A stretch of DNA of 24,314 bases from a virus (IMGVR_UViG_3300034198_022187:1-24314); one strand, 5' to 3'; positions 7,560-14,986 are shown, counted from the first letter of the stretch. The notes: a model not told the origin generated them from the sequence alone. Program-made: numbers and translations.

Positions 7560-7948
7560 TTTAAGCTCTCCCTTTTAGTTTGTTTTGCAATTAACTTACA
7601 AAGTTTTAAAAAATAACATTCTTTAAAATCCATTTTCATAAAATTTACATCTTTATGAACCCATTGAATATTGTTCTTAGTATATCCAAGATCACTATTT
7701 TTTCTGTCTAAAGAAGCTGTTCCCAAATTATAAAAAGATCTTTTATTCATTATCTTTGAATATTTTTCATGAGTTATTTTTAATCCTGAGTATGCACATT
7801 TCCCTTCTTGTTTTAAAAAAATATCCCAAGCTTCTTCAATGCTTACTGAAATTTCCACATTTATTCTTTTGGCGTTTTTTTTAACACGACTCCAATATCT
7901 TCCTGATATTTCTCCAAAAGTTTTATTATTATGGGATTTCCTTATCAT
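7550..7948 (-). CDS. HNH-like endonuclease
   Basis: 132 residues. An Arg/Lys-rich N-terminus precedes CAYSGLKI (51-58), then ASLDRKNSDLGYTKNNIQWV (78-97) and HKDVNFMKMD, with a later Cys-containing helix. The order 'C..SG', 'SLDR.....GY...N..WVH..VN.MK' matches a class of HNH-superfamily proteins common in phages, often free-standing homing endonucleases. The metal-site Asp/Asn/His residues are plausible in that segment, though the classical first H is replaced by LDR. It may nick DNA and mobilise itself, or act in packaging or recombination. It overlaps its upstream neighbour by 4 bp. Confidence 0.75.
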   Translation of the reverse strand: MIRKSHNNKTFGEISGRYWSRVKKNAKRINVEISVSIEEAWDIFLKQEGKCAYSGLKITHEKYSKIMNKRSFYNLGTASLDRKNSDLGYTKNNIQWVHKDVNFMKMDFKECYFLKLCKLIAKQTKRESLKCL

Positions 7949-8280
7949 TTGCCTTTATTGCAACCACACGATTTAGCGGGAGCATTTTGAGGGTTTTGTA
8001 ATGCTTGTTGATGCTGGTTAATCATTTCCTGAGAAACAGTAAATGTATCCCATTTTCCAGCAGGGCATTTTTCTGAAGCCCATGTATTTTTGATATTTAA
8101 AAAACAACCACATAATTGACATGTGTTTTCAGGTGTCTTGTTCTCACAGTTATTACAAATAGATGTTCTTTCATGAAAAACATTTAATGGAACTCTTTGA
8201 AATCCAGTAGCTGCGTGTTTGACTATAGCCTTGGTAAAATTAGCAGCCTTTTGAAAAATTCCTGGAACTGGTTCTGTCAT
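7945..8280 (-). CDS. Small zinc-ribbon-like protein
   Basis: 111 residues. Cys42/Cys45 (CNNC), Cys54/Cys57/Cys59 (CQLCGC) and Cys72 (KCPAGKW) form a probable zinc ribbon in the middle. The 'ER...C..C......TC..CGC.......W....CP.GKW' pattern is widespread in phage and bacterial small proteins of unknown function. The N-terminus looks helical. The Gln/Pro-rich C-terminus ends in KSCGCNKGK, three more potential ligands. It overlaps neighbouring nuclease genes by 4 bp on each side, so it may be a partner or regulator of one of them. This is inference. Confidence 0.7.
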   Translation of the reverse strand: MTEPVPGIFQKAANFTKAIVKHAATGFQRVPLNVFHERTSICNNCENKTPENTCQLCGCFLNIKNTWASEKCPAGKWDTFTVSQEMINQHQQALQNPQNAPAKSCGCNKGK

Positions 8281-8582
8281 GGTCTATACTCCACTTTTAA
8301 TCTAAATTCACGACAATCTTTTATAGCATGAATATTATATGACCGCCAGCTTCGAAGGTGGCAAAATGTATAATGGCAATCCTTACAAACAACAATTAAG
8401 TTAGATATTTCTAATTCTAAGTCTTTGTTCTTGCTAAAAGGTACTATGTGATGACAAGTAAGATCTTTTTCAGAACCACAGGCTAAACATTCTTTATCTT
8501 GTTCAATAAGCTTATCTCTAAGGGCTGGCCATTTCCCCGATCTAGGTTGTCCAAAGAAAAATTCTTTTAAAAATTTAATCAT
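8277..8582 (-). CDS. HNH endonuclease
   Basis: 101 residues containing a compact HNH/treble-clef nuclease: CLACG (Cys32, Cys35), LTCHHIVPFS (His44, His45), NLIVVCKDCH (Asn61, Cys66, Cys69, His70). This has the complete set of catalytic and zinc-binding residues. The preceding RSGKWPALRDKLIEQD and trailing FCHLRSWRSYN resemble small phage HNH proteins often encoded near terminase genes, where they aid DNA packaging, though no terminase is in this window. The alternative is a homing endonuclease. Together with the HNH-like gene at 7550 it makes two nucleases within 1 kb. Confidence 0.88.
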   Translation of the reverse strand: MIKFLKEFFFGQPRSGKWPALRDKLIEQDKECLACGSEKDLTCHHIVPFSKNKDLELEISNLIVVCKDCHYTFCHLRSWRSYNIHAIKDCREFRLKVEYRP

Positions 8583-8757
8583 TTGATACTCTTGACTCTT
8601 GAGTTTCTATTTTAGATAAAGAATTTGAATTTCTTTTATCTTTACATTTTTGGCAAAACCTAATGTTTATTGGGTCACTAGACAAAAAAGTTTTATTGCA
8701 CCAGCCAAGACAATTTATAACTTTTGAAAAACCTTTATCAAGATGTTTTTTTTTCAT
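8575..8757 (-). CDS. Small zinc-finger protein
   Basis: 60 residues from the start MKKKHLDKGFSK; an ATG 42 bp upstream is possible but has no better ribosome site. One four-Cys finger: Cys16 and Cys20 in CLGWCNKTF, then Cys35 and Cys38 in FCQKCKDKR. The CxxxC...CxxC arrangement is typical of small phage zinc-finger proteins. The tail is Ser/Asn-rich. It overlaps the GNAT gene by 20 bp and the HNH gene by 8 bp. DNA or RNA binding is likely, but no target can be named. Confidence 0.7.
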   Translation of the reverse strand: MKKKHLDKGFSKVINCLGWCNKTFLSSDPINIRFCQKCKDKRNSNSLSKIETQESRVSND

Positions 8758-9220
8758 TTTTATTTCTTTCAAAACAAATAGCATCTTTGCCTTTTCCAAA
8801 ATGATTACTTATCAATTTAGAAGAAAATCTTTTTCTTTTAAAAAACATTATACTTGTATCATCATGCTCGTCAACATAGCAAATTATTTTTGAAAAATCT
8901 AAACTTTTTACAAAATCTAATAATACTGTTGCAAAACCATTTTTTCGCAAAAGAGGGTCTATGACAAGCTTATCTATGTATAAAGTATCTTTTTCTTTAA
9001 AAAATGCAATATAACCTATTATGGTATTACTTATTTGACATATATGTATAGATGTGTTTTTTTTTCTTACATATTCAATAAAGTCTTCTTCTTTCCATCC
9101 ATATCCAGAGTGTACTATCCCAAAATCAACATCTTCAACAGTATTTGAATAGTATTCTATTCGCAACAAGTCTTTTATATTGCGCTTAAGTGCAATCTTT
9201 GTTTCTGCTATATTTTTCAT
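8738..9220 (-). CDS. GNAT-family N-acetyltransferase
   Basis: 160 residues. The GNAT fold is supported by IGYIAFF, then LYIDKLVIDPLLRKNGFATV (residues ~80-99) with the acetyl-CoA binding turn RKNGFA (92-97). It ends with a motif-B type segment, DTSIMFFKRKRFSSK. The substrate is unknown; RimI-like protein acetylation and small-molecule acetylation are both possible. It lies just downstream of the structured non-coding region. No clear ribosome site precedes the ATG at 9220, but a promoter-like pair (TTGGGG, 17 bases, TATAAC) is found at ~9244-9272 on the minus strand. That could give a transcript with a very short leader. Confidence 0.82.
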   Translation of the reverse strand: MKNIAETKIALKRNIKDLLRIEYYSNTVEDVDFGIVHSGYGWKEEDFIEYVRKKNTSIHICQISNTIIGYIAFFKEKDTLYIDKLVIDPLLRKNGFATVLLDFVKSLDFSKIICYVDEHDDTSIMFFKRKRFSSKLISNHFGKGKDAICFERNKNEKKTS

Positions 9221-9243
9221 ATTGCACCAAGCTTGCTTTGGTT

Positions 9244-9272
9244 ATATACACACCCAATAATTACCCCAAGTT
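9244..9272 (-). promoter_or_regulatory. Possible promoter upstream of the GNAT gene
   Basis: The minus strand reads TTGGGG, a 17-base spacer, then TATAAC, close to the bacterial -10 but poor in the second half of the -35. It would start transcription ~20 bp before the ATG at 9220. It may separate the acetyltransferase operon from the structured RNA region. Confidence 0.35.
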
Positions 9273-9313
9273 TTTTATTAAAAATGAATAGTTAAATAAT
9301 ATATTTTTGGCAA

Positions 9314-9600
9314 TAGCCACTTCTTTACCCTGATAGCATAGCATCAGAGTTTCTTTATGAGCCTTGGTTTGCTATGGACTATGACCAAACAAGACATTGA
9401 CTAAAGATTTTTTTGCTTCTATCAGGTCTAAGTGGAGAAGTGGTCACTCCGTTCTTAGAATTTATCTTTAATCAAACTTTTCGTGCCACCTGTTAAGAGT
9501 TTGGCTACTCTATGGCAGTCTTTGGGTCTATACCCTGGTGTTGTGGATGCTTCGGGGAAAGAACTGCGAAAGAACCGTTATTGAATTTGATAACGCAGTT
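9314..9600. ncRNA. Candidate structured non-coding RNA
   Basis: No credible coding frame lies between 9221 and 9598, yet 9421-9600 is ~42% G+C by hand count, well above the neighbouring genes. Nested inverted repeats fill it. Long-range pairs are CCTGATAG (9329-9336) with CTATCAGG (9419-9426), and CCACTTCT (9317-9324) with AGAAGTGG (9436-9443). Inside them CTTGGTTTG (9363-9371) pairs with CAAACAAG (9386-9393), one bulge. GGAG/CTCC (9434/9447) inside CTAAG/CTTAG (9428/9454) is an alternative fold. Next are AGAGT/ACTCT inside TGCCA/TGGCA (9484-9517), GGGT/ACCC (9524-9535), and GTTAT/ATAAC stacked on AACTGC/GCAGTT (9562-9600). The strand is unresolved. It matches no class I can name: not a tRNA, tmRNA, RNase P or obvious group I intron. 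Confidence 0.6.
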
Positions 9601-9880
9601 ACTTATCTCCACAATCTCGTACATAGCTTTCTAAATTTTCTTTACGCAAAAGAAATATATACTTAGAACAACTGTCCTTCAATCTAAAATCCTTTATTTT
9701 CTTTTTATTTCGTATTGGTCTTTTGTCGCAAAACAGAAATGCTTCTTTTAAAATCTCAATGGCTTCTTTATTTGACGAAGCACATAAAGCTAGACAACAA
9801 CTTCCTTCTTTATCTATACATGCTTTATATTTTGATTTTTTACTTTCTATACTAAGCCATATCTCATAAAGATATTTCAT
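9599..9880 (-). CDS. Small protein with YEIW motif
   Basis: 93 residues, starting MKYLYEIWLSIESKKSKYKA. A beta-like N-terminus is followed by DKEGSCCLALCASSNKEAIE, a helix, basic RPIRNKKKIKDFRLK and a C-terminal helix. Six Cys are scattered without clear CxxC pairs. The N-terminal 'YEIW...KK.K' pattern is shared with the small genes at 5897 and 21101. Its stop codon lies inside the last hairpin of the adjacent structured region. Function unknown. Confidence 0.62.
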   Translation of the reverse strand: MKYLYEIWLSIESKKSKYKACIDKEGSCCLALCASSNKEAIEILKEAFLFCDKRPIRNKKKIKDFRLKDSCSKYIFLLRKENLESYVRDCGDK

Positions 9881-9888
9881 AGGTGTGC

Positions 9889-10425
9889 CTATCTAAGTGC
9901 GTTGTAAGTAGATAATACTTTTCCTATATATTTTTTTGTTTGTGCTTCTTTATAGCATTCAGAAGCGAAAAGTCCATCGGCTTCATATATTTCAATATTC
10001 CATTTAATATTTTTTAAACAATTTTTAGAAACTATAAAATTATGACTATCTATTTTATTTAATTGTATTTTTTTTCCTTCTAATCTTATTTTTTTATTTT
10101 TAGATTCCTGCATAAAAGATATAAAGTCTTCATTCAAATCTTTAATGTTTTCCCATAAGTTTTCATGAATAACAGTATCATCATCGTTAAAATAAATATG
10201 TCCATCTTTAATTAGATTTAAAGCAAAATTTCTTTGTGCGTTTCCAACTACGCTTTTAGAATCTTTAAAACAATATGCTTCACAATTTTCTGGAATATTT
10301 TCTGGAATATTTAACATATCAAATACAATAATCCATCTATAATTTTCTTTTGGAATGTTAATACTTGAAGAAATAATTTGCAGGTTCTTAGGTCTAGAAC
10401 ATGGAGTTATTATATTTAAAAACAT
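9889..10425 (-). CDS. GT-A fold glycosyltransferase
   Basis: 178 residues. It begins LNIITPCSRPKNLQIIS, the typical first strand and turn of GT2-like GT-A enzymes, then YRWIIVFD. GNAQRNFALNLI (61-72) precedes HIYFNDDDTVIHENL (76-90), with Asp81-83 supplying the DxD metal/nucleotide-sugar site. The later IEIYEADGLFASE could contain the catalytic base. It is short for the fold but complete, with only the core domain. It abuts the methyltransferase gene downstream in map position (1-bp gap), part of the glycan island. Donor and acceptor unknown. Confidence 0.82.
   Translation of the reverse strand: MFLNIITPCSRPKNLQIISSSINIPKENYRWIIVFDMLNIPENIPENCEAYCFKDSKSVVGNAQRNFALNLIKDGHIYFNDDDTVIHENLWENIKDLNEDFISFMQESKNKKIRLEGKKIQLNKIDSHNFIVSKNCLKNIKWNIEIYEADGLFASECYKEAQTKKYIGKVLSTYNALR
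10289..10312 (-). repeat. 12-bp perfect tandem duplication
   Basis: The unit TCTGGAATATTT occurs twice back to back on the plus strand, adding four codons in frame (IPEN repeated in the protein). It is a recent in-frame slippage-type duplication within the glycosyltransferase at 9889-10425, between its first strands and the DDD motif. Confidence 0.8.
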
Positions 10426-10426
10426 T

Positions 10427-11014
10427 TTAATCCTTATTTTTTTTGTATGACCAAGAACTGTCTCTAAAATATTTTATCTCTTCTTTTTTAAAAAATTCAT
10501 CTACGGCTTTTTTAACTCCATCCATGCAATAGTCATGACCGCATATAATACCGCCCTGTTTTACTTTTTTAAACCAACTAGAGATATCTGTTTTTACAGA
10601 TCTGTATGAATGATCAGCATCTATATAAACCATATCAAAAAAATCATCTGCATATTCATTTGCTAGTTTGCTAGATTCTTTTTTTATTTCTATTATATTT
10701 TTATTTCTTTCTTTCGTTAGCAAAAACTCTTTATAAACTCTGCTTGCCCTACTTGGTGATGTAATGTACTGTTCCCAAATATCGCAACATGTTATTTCTC
10801 CAACATAATTAGATATTAATTCTGCTGATGCGCCAGCATAACTTCCTATTTCTACAACCTTCCATTCTTTATTTGCTTGGTAAAATTCTAATAAATCTTT
10901 TAATCCAAAAAGTCTATTTGTAGAATCCATTTCTTCGTTAAAATAATCATCATTATGATTTTCGCTTATTCTATACCTTGACAATACATTTTTTAATTTT
11001 TCATCATTATTCAT
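10427..11014 (-). CDS. Class I SAM methyltransferase (Methyltransf_24-like)
   Basis: 195 residues. SAM motif I is seen as VVEIGSYAGASAE (53-65). The acidic loop after strand 2 is TCCDIW (76-81). MVYIDADHSYRSVKTDI (128-144) and KQGGIICGHDY (152-162) are hallmark segments of the Methyltransf_24 group, common next to glycosyltransferases and often acting on sugars or glycan ends. It lies between two glycosyltransferase genes with gaps of 1 and 15 bp. The most likely role is methylating a sugar hydroxyl or amine on the glycan made here; the substrate is inferred. Confidence 0.87.
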   Translation of the reverse strand: MNNDEKLKNVLSRYRISENHNDDYFNEEMDSTNRLFGLKDLLEFYQANKEWKVVEIGSYAGASAELISNYVGEITCCDIWEQYITSPSRASRVYKEFLLTKERNKNIIEIKKESSKLANEYADDFFDMVYIDADHSYRSVKTDISSWFKKVKQGGIICGHDYCMDGVKKAVDEFFKKEEIKYFRDSSWSYKKNKD

Positions 11015-11029
11015 TTTTCATCCTTTAAG

Positions 11030-11827
11030 TTAAAATTTAATATTTTTAGATATAATATTTGGTATTTCTATAATATTTTCCATAAAAGTTTTATCAAGAT
11101 ATTCTTTTACAGAATCCTCTGTTTCAAACATTTGATGTACTGGAATTCTTTTATAAAGCAATTTACTTATTTTATAATTTTCAAGCATTGTTTTAATATC
11201 AAATCTTCCTAAATGAATTAAATATATTAAATTGTCTGTTGGTAAACCATGAGCATGTTTTCCGATTGATTTCCATATGTGTTCTTTTGAAACAATAGAA
11301 ACTTTATCATAATACGAATTATTTTTTCCTTGTTCAACAAATGAACCATATTTTCTTTGTTCTAATAAATTTTTAGATTTATCATAATCTTTTTCTATTT
11401 TATAATTATGAACTATGTCAAAACCATTCGTTACAATGTAATCTTTTTTATTATTTTTTAATATATCCATAAAATTTTCACAAATCAACAATTCGTCAAT
11501 ATCAACATATATCATTTTTTTATAATTTTTTAAAAACTTTTTTTGTATTTCTTGTTGAAAAATACCCATACTATTATTTACCATAAAATATTTTTCTCCG
11601 CAAAATATTTCAACAAAAATTATCTTTTCTTTATTTTTTTCTTTAAAAAAATTAATCACATCTTTTTTACATTTTTTATCTACAAAAATATAAAAATCTA
11701 AGTCTAAATCTATATAATTTTTTAACCAAAGTTCTAAATATATATTAACCCTATCAATAAATGTTGCTATGCAATAATCTGATTTAAACAAAATATTTTT
11801 TTCAATAAAATGTTCATATTTTATCAT
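11030..11827 (-). CDS. GT-A glycosyltransferase (GT92 / Glyco_tranf_2_4-like)
   Basis: 265 residues, extremely rich in Lys, Ile and Asn. A core around YKKMIYVDIDELLICENF (102-119) carries the D-x-D-E arrangement of GT92 and related Glyco_tranf_2_4 enzymes, which normally follow 'W...D.DEF/L'. Earlier, DFYIFVDKK and IIFVEIF give the alternating strands. Later, HAHGLPTDNLIYLIHLGRFD resembles the terminal 'H.H' and Arg segment of that group. A hand-counted line inside the gene (11041-11100) is only 15% G+C. Donor and acceptor are unknown. Confidence 0.8.
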   Translation of the reverse strand: MIKYEHFIEKNILFKSDYCIATFIDRVNIYLELWLKNYIDLDLDFYIFVDKKCKKDVINFFKEKNKEKIIFVEIFCGEKYFMVNNSMGIFQQEIQKKFLKNYKKMIYVDIDELLICENFMDILKNNKKDYIVTNGFDIVHNYKIEKDYDKSKNLLEQRKYGSFVEQGKNNSYYDKVSIVSKEHIWKSIGKHAHGLPTDNLIYLIHLGRFDIKTMLENYKISKLLYKRIPVHQMFETEDSVKEYLDKTFMENIIEIPNIISKNIKF

Positions 11828-11841
11828 GTTTATAATTCTTT

Positions 11842-12975
11842 TTAAAATTTAATATTTACAATACAATTAATTACTCTAATTTGATCTTCGTTTAAAAAAT
11901 CGTTATAAAAAGGCAATCTAACTAATCTTTCATTATACAATTCCGTTATAGGACAATCGCCTACTTTACCTCCAAATTTTAAACCCATTTCTGAAAGATG
12001 CAATGGTAAATAATGAAATACCGAATAGATTTTTTGAGTTTTTAAAATAGCAATAAATTTAGTTCTTGTTTCTAAACTAGGCATTAATAAATAAAATAAA
12101 TGATATGAAGGAACACAACCTTCAGGAACATGAGGTAAACCTATTTTATTTTCTTTGGCCCAATCAAAAAGTCGTAAAAAATACAAATCCCAAATTAATT
12201 TTCTTTTTTTTTGAATTTGTTTGTGTTTTTCAATTTGAGCATAAAGAATAGCAGCTAAAATATCCGAAGGAAGAAAACTTGAGCCAATATCAACCCAAGT
12301 ATATTTATCTATCATTCCTTGAAAAAACTTTTTTCTATTTGTGCCTTTTTCACGAATAATTTCTGCTCTTTCATTAAGATTTTGATCATTTATTAAAATA
12401 GCGCCACCCTCACCGCAACTAAAATTTTTAGTTTCATGAAAACTTTGTGCTGCAAGAGAACCTAATGTTCCAAGATAGCGACCTTTATAAAGCCCAAATA
12501 ATCCATGAGCATTATCCTCAACTACAGGTACACCATGCTCTGAAGCAATTTTAAGAATAGTATCCATTTCGCATGAAATTCCACCATAATGAACTGGAAC
12601 AATTGCCTTGGTTTTTTTTGTAATTAATCTTTCTAAATGCGTTTCATCCATATTCAAAGTATCCGAACGGATATCAATAAATATAGGTTTTGCACCTCTT
12701 AAAACAAATGCATTGACAGTTGAAACAAAAGTAAAGGAGGGAACAATCACCTCATCATCTGGCTTAATATCAAGTAAAAGCGCAGCCATTTCTAAAGCAT
12801 GAGTACAAGATGTTGTTAATAATACTTTTGAAACTCCTAAAACTTGTTCTAGTAAATATTGACATTTTTTTGTAAATTGCCCATCTCCAGAAAGATGCAT
12901 ATTGGAAATAGCTTTGCAAATATAATTGTTGCTATTTAAATCAATGTATGGTTTATTAAAAGGAATTTTTTTCAT
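11842..12975 (-). CDS. wecE: dTDP-4-amino-4,6-dideoxygalactose transaminase (WecE/RffA type)
   Basis: 377 residues, full family length. Aligned from memory with E. coli WecE, many blocks match: HLSGDGQFTKKCQYLLEQ, LLTTSCTHALEMAALLLDI, VPSFTFVSTVNAFVLRGAKP, VPVHYGG.SCEMDTI, IREKGTNRKKFFQG, DKYTWVDIGSS and VFHYLPLH. Lys183 in SFHETKN is the PLP-binding Lys and Asp154 in VVEDNAHG binds the PLP ring nitrogen. The enzyme converts dTDP-4-keto-6-deoxyglucose and glutamate to the 4-amino sugar (Fuc4N precursor). No rmlA or rmlB is in the window, so the substrate would come from the host. Two hand-counted lines give 35% and 40% G+C, higher than its neighbours, which suggests later acquisition. Confidence 0.93.
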   Translation of the reverse strand: MKKIPFNKPYIDLNSNNYICKAISNMHLSGDGQFTKKCQYLLEQVLGVSKVLLTTSCTHALEMAALLLDIKPDDEVIVPSFTFVSTVNAFVLRGAKPIFIDIRSDTLNMDETHLERLITKKTKAIVPVHYGGISCEMDTILKIASEHGVPVVEDNAHGLFGLYKGRYLGTLGSLAAQSFHETKNFSCGEGGAILINDQNLNERAEIIREKGTNRKKFFQGMIDKYTWVDIGSSFLPSDILAAILYAQIEKHKQIQKKRKLIWDLYFLRLFDWAKENKIGLPHVPEGCVPSYHLFYLLMPSLETRTKFIAILKTQKIYSVFHYLPLHLSEMGLKFGGKVGDCPITELYNERLVRLPFYNDFLNEDQIRVINCIVNIKF

Positions 12976-12978
12976 ATT

Positions 12979-13590
12979 TTAATTTTTATATATTTTATAT
13001 TTACTCAAATCTGAATATAATAATTCTAAGTCTTCGTTGTTTTCTTTTATTCCGGCCATAAGACCTATTCCTTTGGCTGCTATTTCTGGAAGCATATAAA
13101 AATTCCAACCTGTCATAGTAAAATTATCATCGTGATAGCTACACTCGCTTCTTCCGCTGAATCTTGCCTTCTTATACCACTTATAAGCTTCTATGTCATC
13201 GGTTAATATCATTCCGCCTTTACCAAGTTTTAAATGTTTGTGAGGACCGCTAAAAGACAAGCATTGAGTAAATCCATTTTTGTACATGTTAGAAGTAAAT
13301 CTAAGTGCGCTATCAAATATTTTTGTATTTAATAATCGATATTCACCTTTTATTTTTCCTTCTACTTTATAGAATTCTACTATTCCTCCTGCGTGAATTA
13401 TTTCGCAGGGAACAGATGGATATGTTCTTGACGGTATTCCTATTTTTTTTCGATTGATTCCTTCGTATGTAAGAGCTAAAAACAATGCATTACTGCAATT
13501 ATCAATAGCTACACAATAAGGAGCTTTAGTATAATCAGATATTACTTTTTCAAATTCTTCTGTTATTTTATGCGGTCCAATTGCTGACAT
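12979..13590 (-). CDS. Half-size DegT/DnrJ/EryC1-like aminotransferase
   Basis: 203 residues, against ~370 for the family. The PLP fold-type I core is recognisable: YCVAIDNCSNALFLAL (25-40) for the phosphate-binding turn, GIPSRTYPSVPCEIIHAGG (51-69), IFDSALRF (91-98) with Asp93 as the PLP-nitrogen ligand, and CLSFSGPHKHLKLGKGGMI (110-128), where Lys118 takes the catalytic Lys place. NFYMLPEIAAKGIGLM matches the 'N.RM.E..AA.G' dimer segment, after which the protein ends. The C-terminal small domain is absent, with no leftover frame downstream. It may be a natural mini form or one that pairs with another chain. It lies 3 bp from wecE. Confidence 0.75.
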   Translation of the reverse strand: MSAIGPHKITEEFEKVISDYTKAPYCVAIDNCSNALFLALTYEGINRKKIGIPSRTYPSVPCEIIHAGGIVEFYKVEGKIKGEYRLLNTKIFDSALRFTSNMYKNGFTQCLSFSGPHKHLKLGKGGMILTDDIEAYKWYKKARFSGRSECSYHDDNFTMTGWNFYMLPEIAAKGIGLMAGIKENNEDLELLYSDLSKYKIYKN

Positions 13591-14198
13591 TATATTACTA
13601 ATCCATTATGATAAAAACAAATTTGATTTAAAAGAAGAACATCTTTAATATCAATATTATTAAAACAAGTTATCCAAAATGGATGATCAATAGCGGTTGT
13701 TTTTATATCTAAACCATAATATTTATTCATTCCTGTAAAATCTTTAACTTTTTTAAAAATTTCCGTAGAACATAATACATTTCCCATATCAATTCCTCCA
13801 GGACAAGGATAATTTGCTTTTAATTTAATATTTCCGTCAGATCTTATTTGTTTTCCTATTATCATTTTGTAATTACTTTGTTTATATTCGTCATATATTT
13901 TATATATTTTTTCATGCATTTTATTGTCATCATCTAATATGTAAAAAAAACCATTTTCAACATTTTTAATACATTCATTTAATTTTAACATTAAATCAAA
14001 AGGAAATGAATGCGGTATATTTATTGTAGATATTATAACATTCACATCTTTACTATTTTTTATATAATTTGGAATTTTTCCATTCCATAAATCACTTTTG
14101 CATAAAATCCAATTTACATTTTTGTTTTTAGGAATATCTTCATATTGTTTTTCTACAAATTCAGTTCTCCACAAAGCAGTCAATATATTAAGTTTCAT
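13590..14198 (-). CDS. GT-A fold glycosyltransferase
   Basis: 202 residues. It opens with KLNILTALWRTEFVE, followed by NVNWILCKSDLW and VNVIISTINIPH, the strands of a GT-A Rossmann half. GFFYILDDDNKMHEKIY (83-99) holds the DxD site (Asp89-91). Then come KMIIGKQIRSDG, CPGGIDMGNVLCSTEIFKK and a late DHPFW. The 'PGGID.GN....' segment resembles the acceptor loop of phage and algal-virus-type galactosyltransferase-like enzymes, but I would not name a sugar. It shares one base with the half-size aminotransferase start/stop, so the two are translationally linked. Confidence 0.8.
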   Translation of the reverse strand: MKLNILTALWRTEFVEKQYEDIPKNKNVNWILCKSDLWNGKIPNYIKNSKDVNVIISTINIPHSFPFDLMLKLNECIKNVENGFFYILDDDNKMHEKIYKIYDEYKQSNYKMIIGKQIRSDGNIKLKANYPCPGGIDMGNVLCSTEIFKKVKDFTGMNKYYGLDIKTTAIDHPFWITCFNNIDIKDVLLLNQICFYHNGLVI

Positions 14199-14212
14199 AG
14201 TTTACCTTATTT

Positions 14213-14914
14213 TTAATTTACATAATAATTTTTTGTAAAATCAATTTTATCAATAAATTTTGTAGTTTCAACATTTTTATATCTTTCTTTTTGTGAATAC
14301 TCATGTGGACAAAATGGTTTCATTTCTTCTGTATTGTTAATAAGTCCAATCCAAAATTCATAATAATATCTATCAAGATTTGGTTTTTCAATAATTGGAA
14401 GTTTTTTAATGTAATCACATCTTGCCCACCAAAAATTACCACTAAAATGCAATGTTTTTTTAAAATTAACACCTCTTAAATACGAACCTACACAATTATG
14501 TGTTTCTAATACTTTCAAACAATTTTCCCATTTTTCTATAACCGTATACGACATAGTTGTATCCCATTCTTTTCTTGTTCCTAATTTTTCTTTAGAAGAT
14601 CCTTTTGTATGAAAATATAAAATAAATCCATCGTTGTTATCACCTATTTCTTTTACTAATTTTATAGATTCGTGTTCAAAATTGTTTTCTTCAGTTTTTA
14701 ATATTTTTATTTTTTTATTTAAATTATTTTTTAAACATTCTTTTTGTAGCCATTCAATGTCTTCATTTTTTGGTTTTACAATAACGCAATGCATTTCTAA
14801 AATTTTTTCAAACAATTTATATTTATTTATTTTATTAAATTTGTCTTGAACATGTTCTTTCCAAGAATTATGAGGATAAATGTGATAAACTATAAATATA
14901 GGTGTATTCATCAT
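14213..14914 (-). CDS. Glycosyltransferase-like protein
   Basis: About 233 residues from MMNTPIFIVYHIYPHN. Frames extend upstream to an ATG at 14947, but the peptide MSMFFLFIIS there would be an odd leader, so the adjacent ATGs at 14914/14911 are preferred, though the ribosome site is weak. The recognisable segment is GFILYFHTKGSSKEKLG, then EWDTTMSYTVIEKWENCLKV, GSYLRG, HFSGNFWWARCDYIKKLP and a final YYYEFWIGL. This set occurs in capsule/rhamnan-type and phage-borne glycosyltransferases. It is the first gene of the long minus-strand block and faces the plus-strand block across a 270-bp gap. Confidence 0.72.
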   Translation of the reverse strand: MMNTPIFIVYHIYPHNSWKEHVQDKFNKINKYKLFEKILEMHCVIVKPKNEDIEWLQKECLKNNLNKKIKILKTEENNFEHESIKLVKEIGDNNDGFILYFHTKGSSKEKLGTRKEWDTTMSYTVIEKWENCLKVLETHNCVGSYLRGVNFKKTLHFSGNFWWARCDYIKKLPIIEKPNLDRYYYEFWIGLINNTEEMKPFCPHEYSQKERYKNVETTKFIDKIDFTKNYYVN

Positions 14915-14986
14915 GTTGCTTATAATAAATAAAAAAAACATAGACATCTATTTAAAAATACACTTTTTTATTAATTTGACTAACCA

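Noticed and set aside
9314-9600. tmRNA, tRNA, RNase P or group I intron as identity of the structured gap
   Set aside because: No CCA end, T-loop, tag-peptide frame, RNase P core or intron core signal could be found; flanking genes are not interrupted by it.
14915-14947. Longer start for the glycosyltransferase-like gene at 14213
   Set aside because: The added peptide MSMFFLFIIS comes before a normal family-like beginning and has no better ribosome site.
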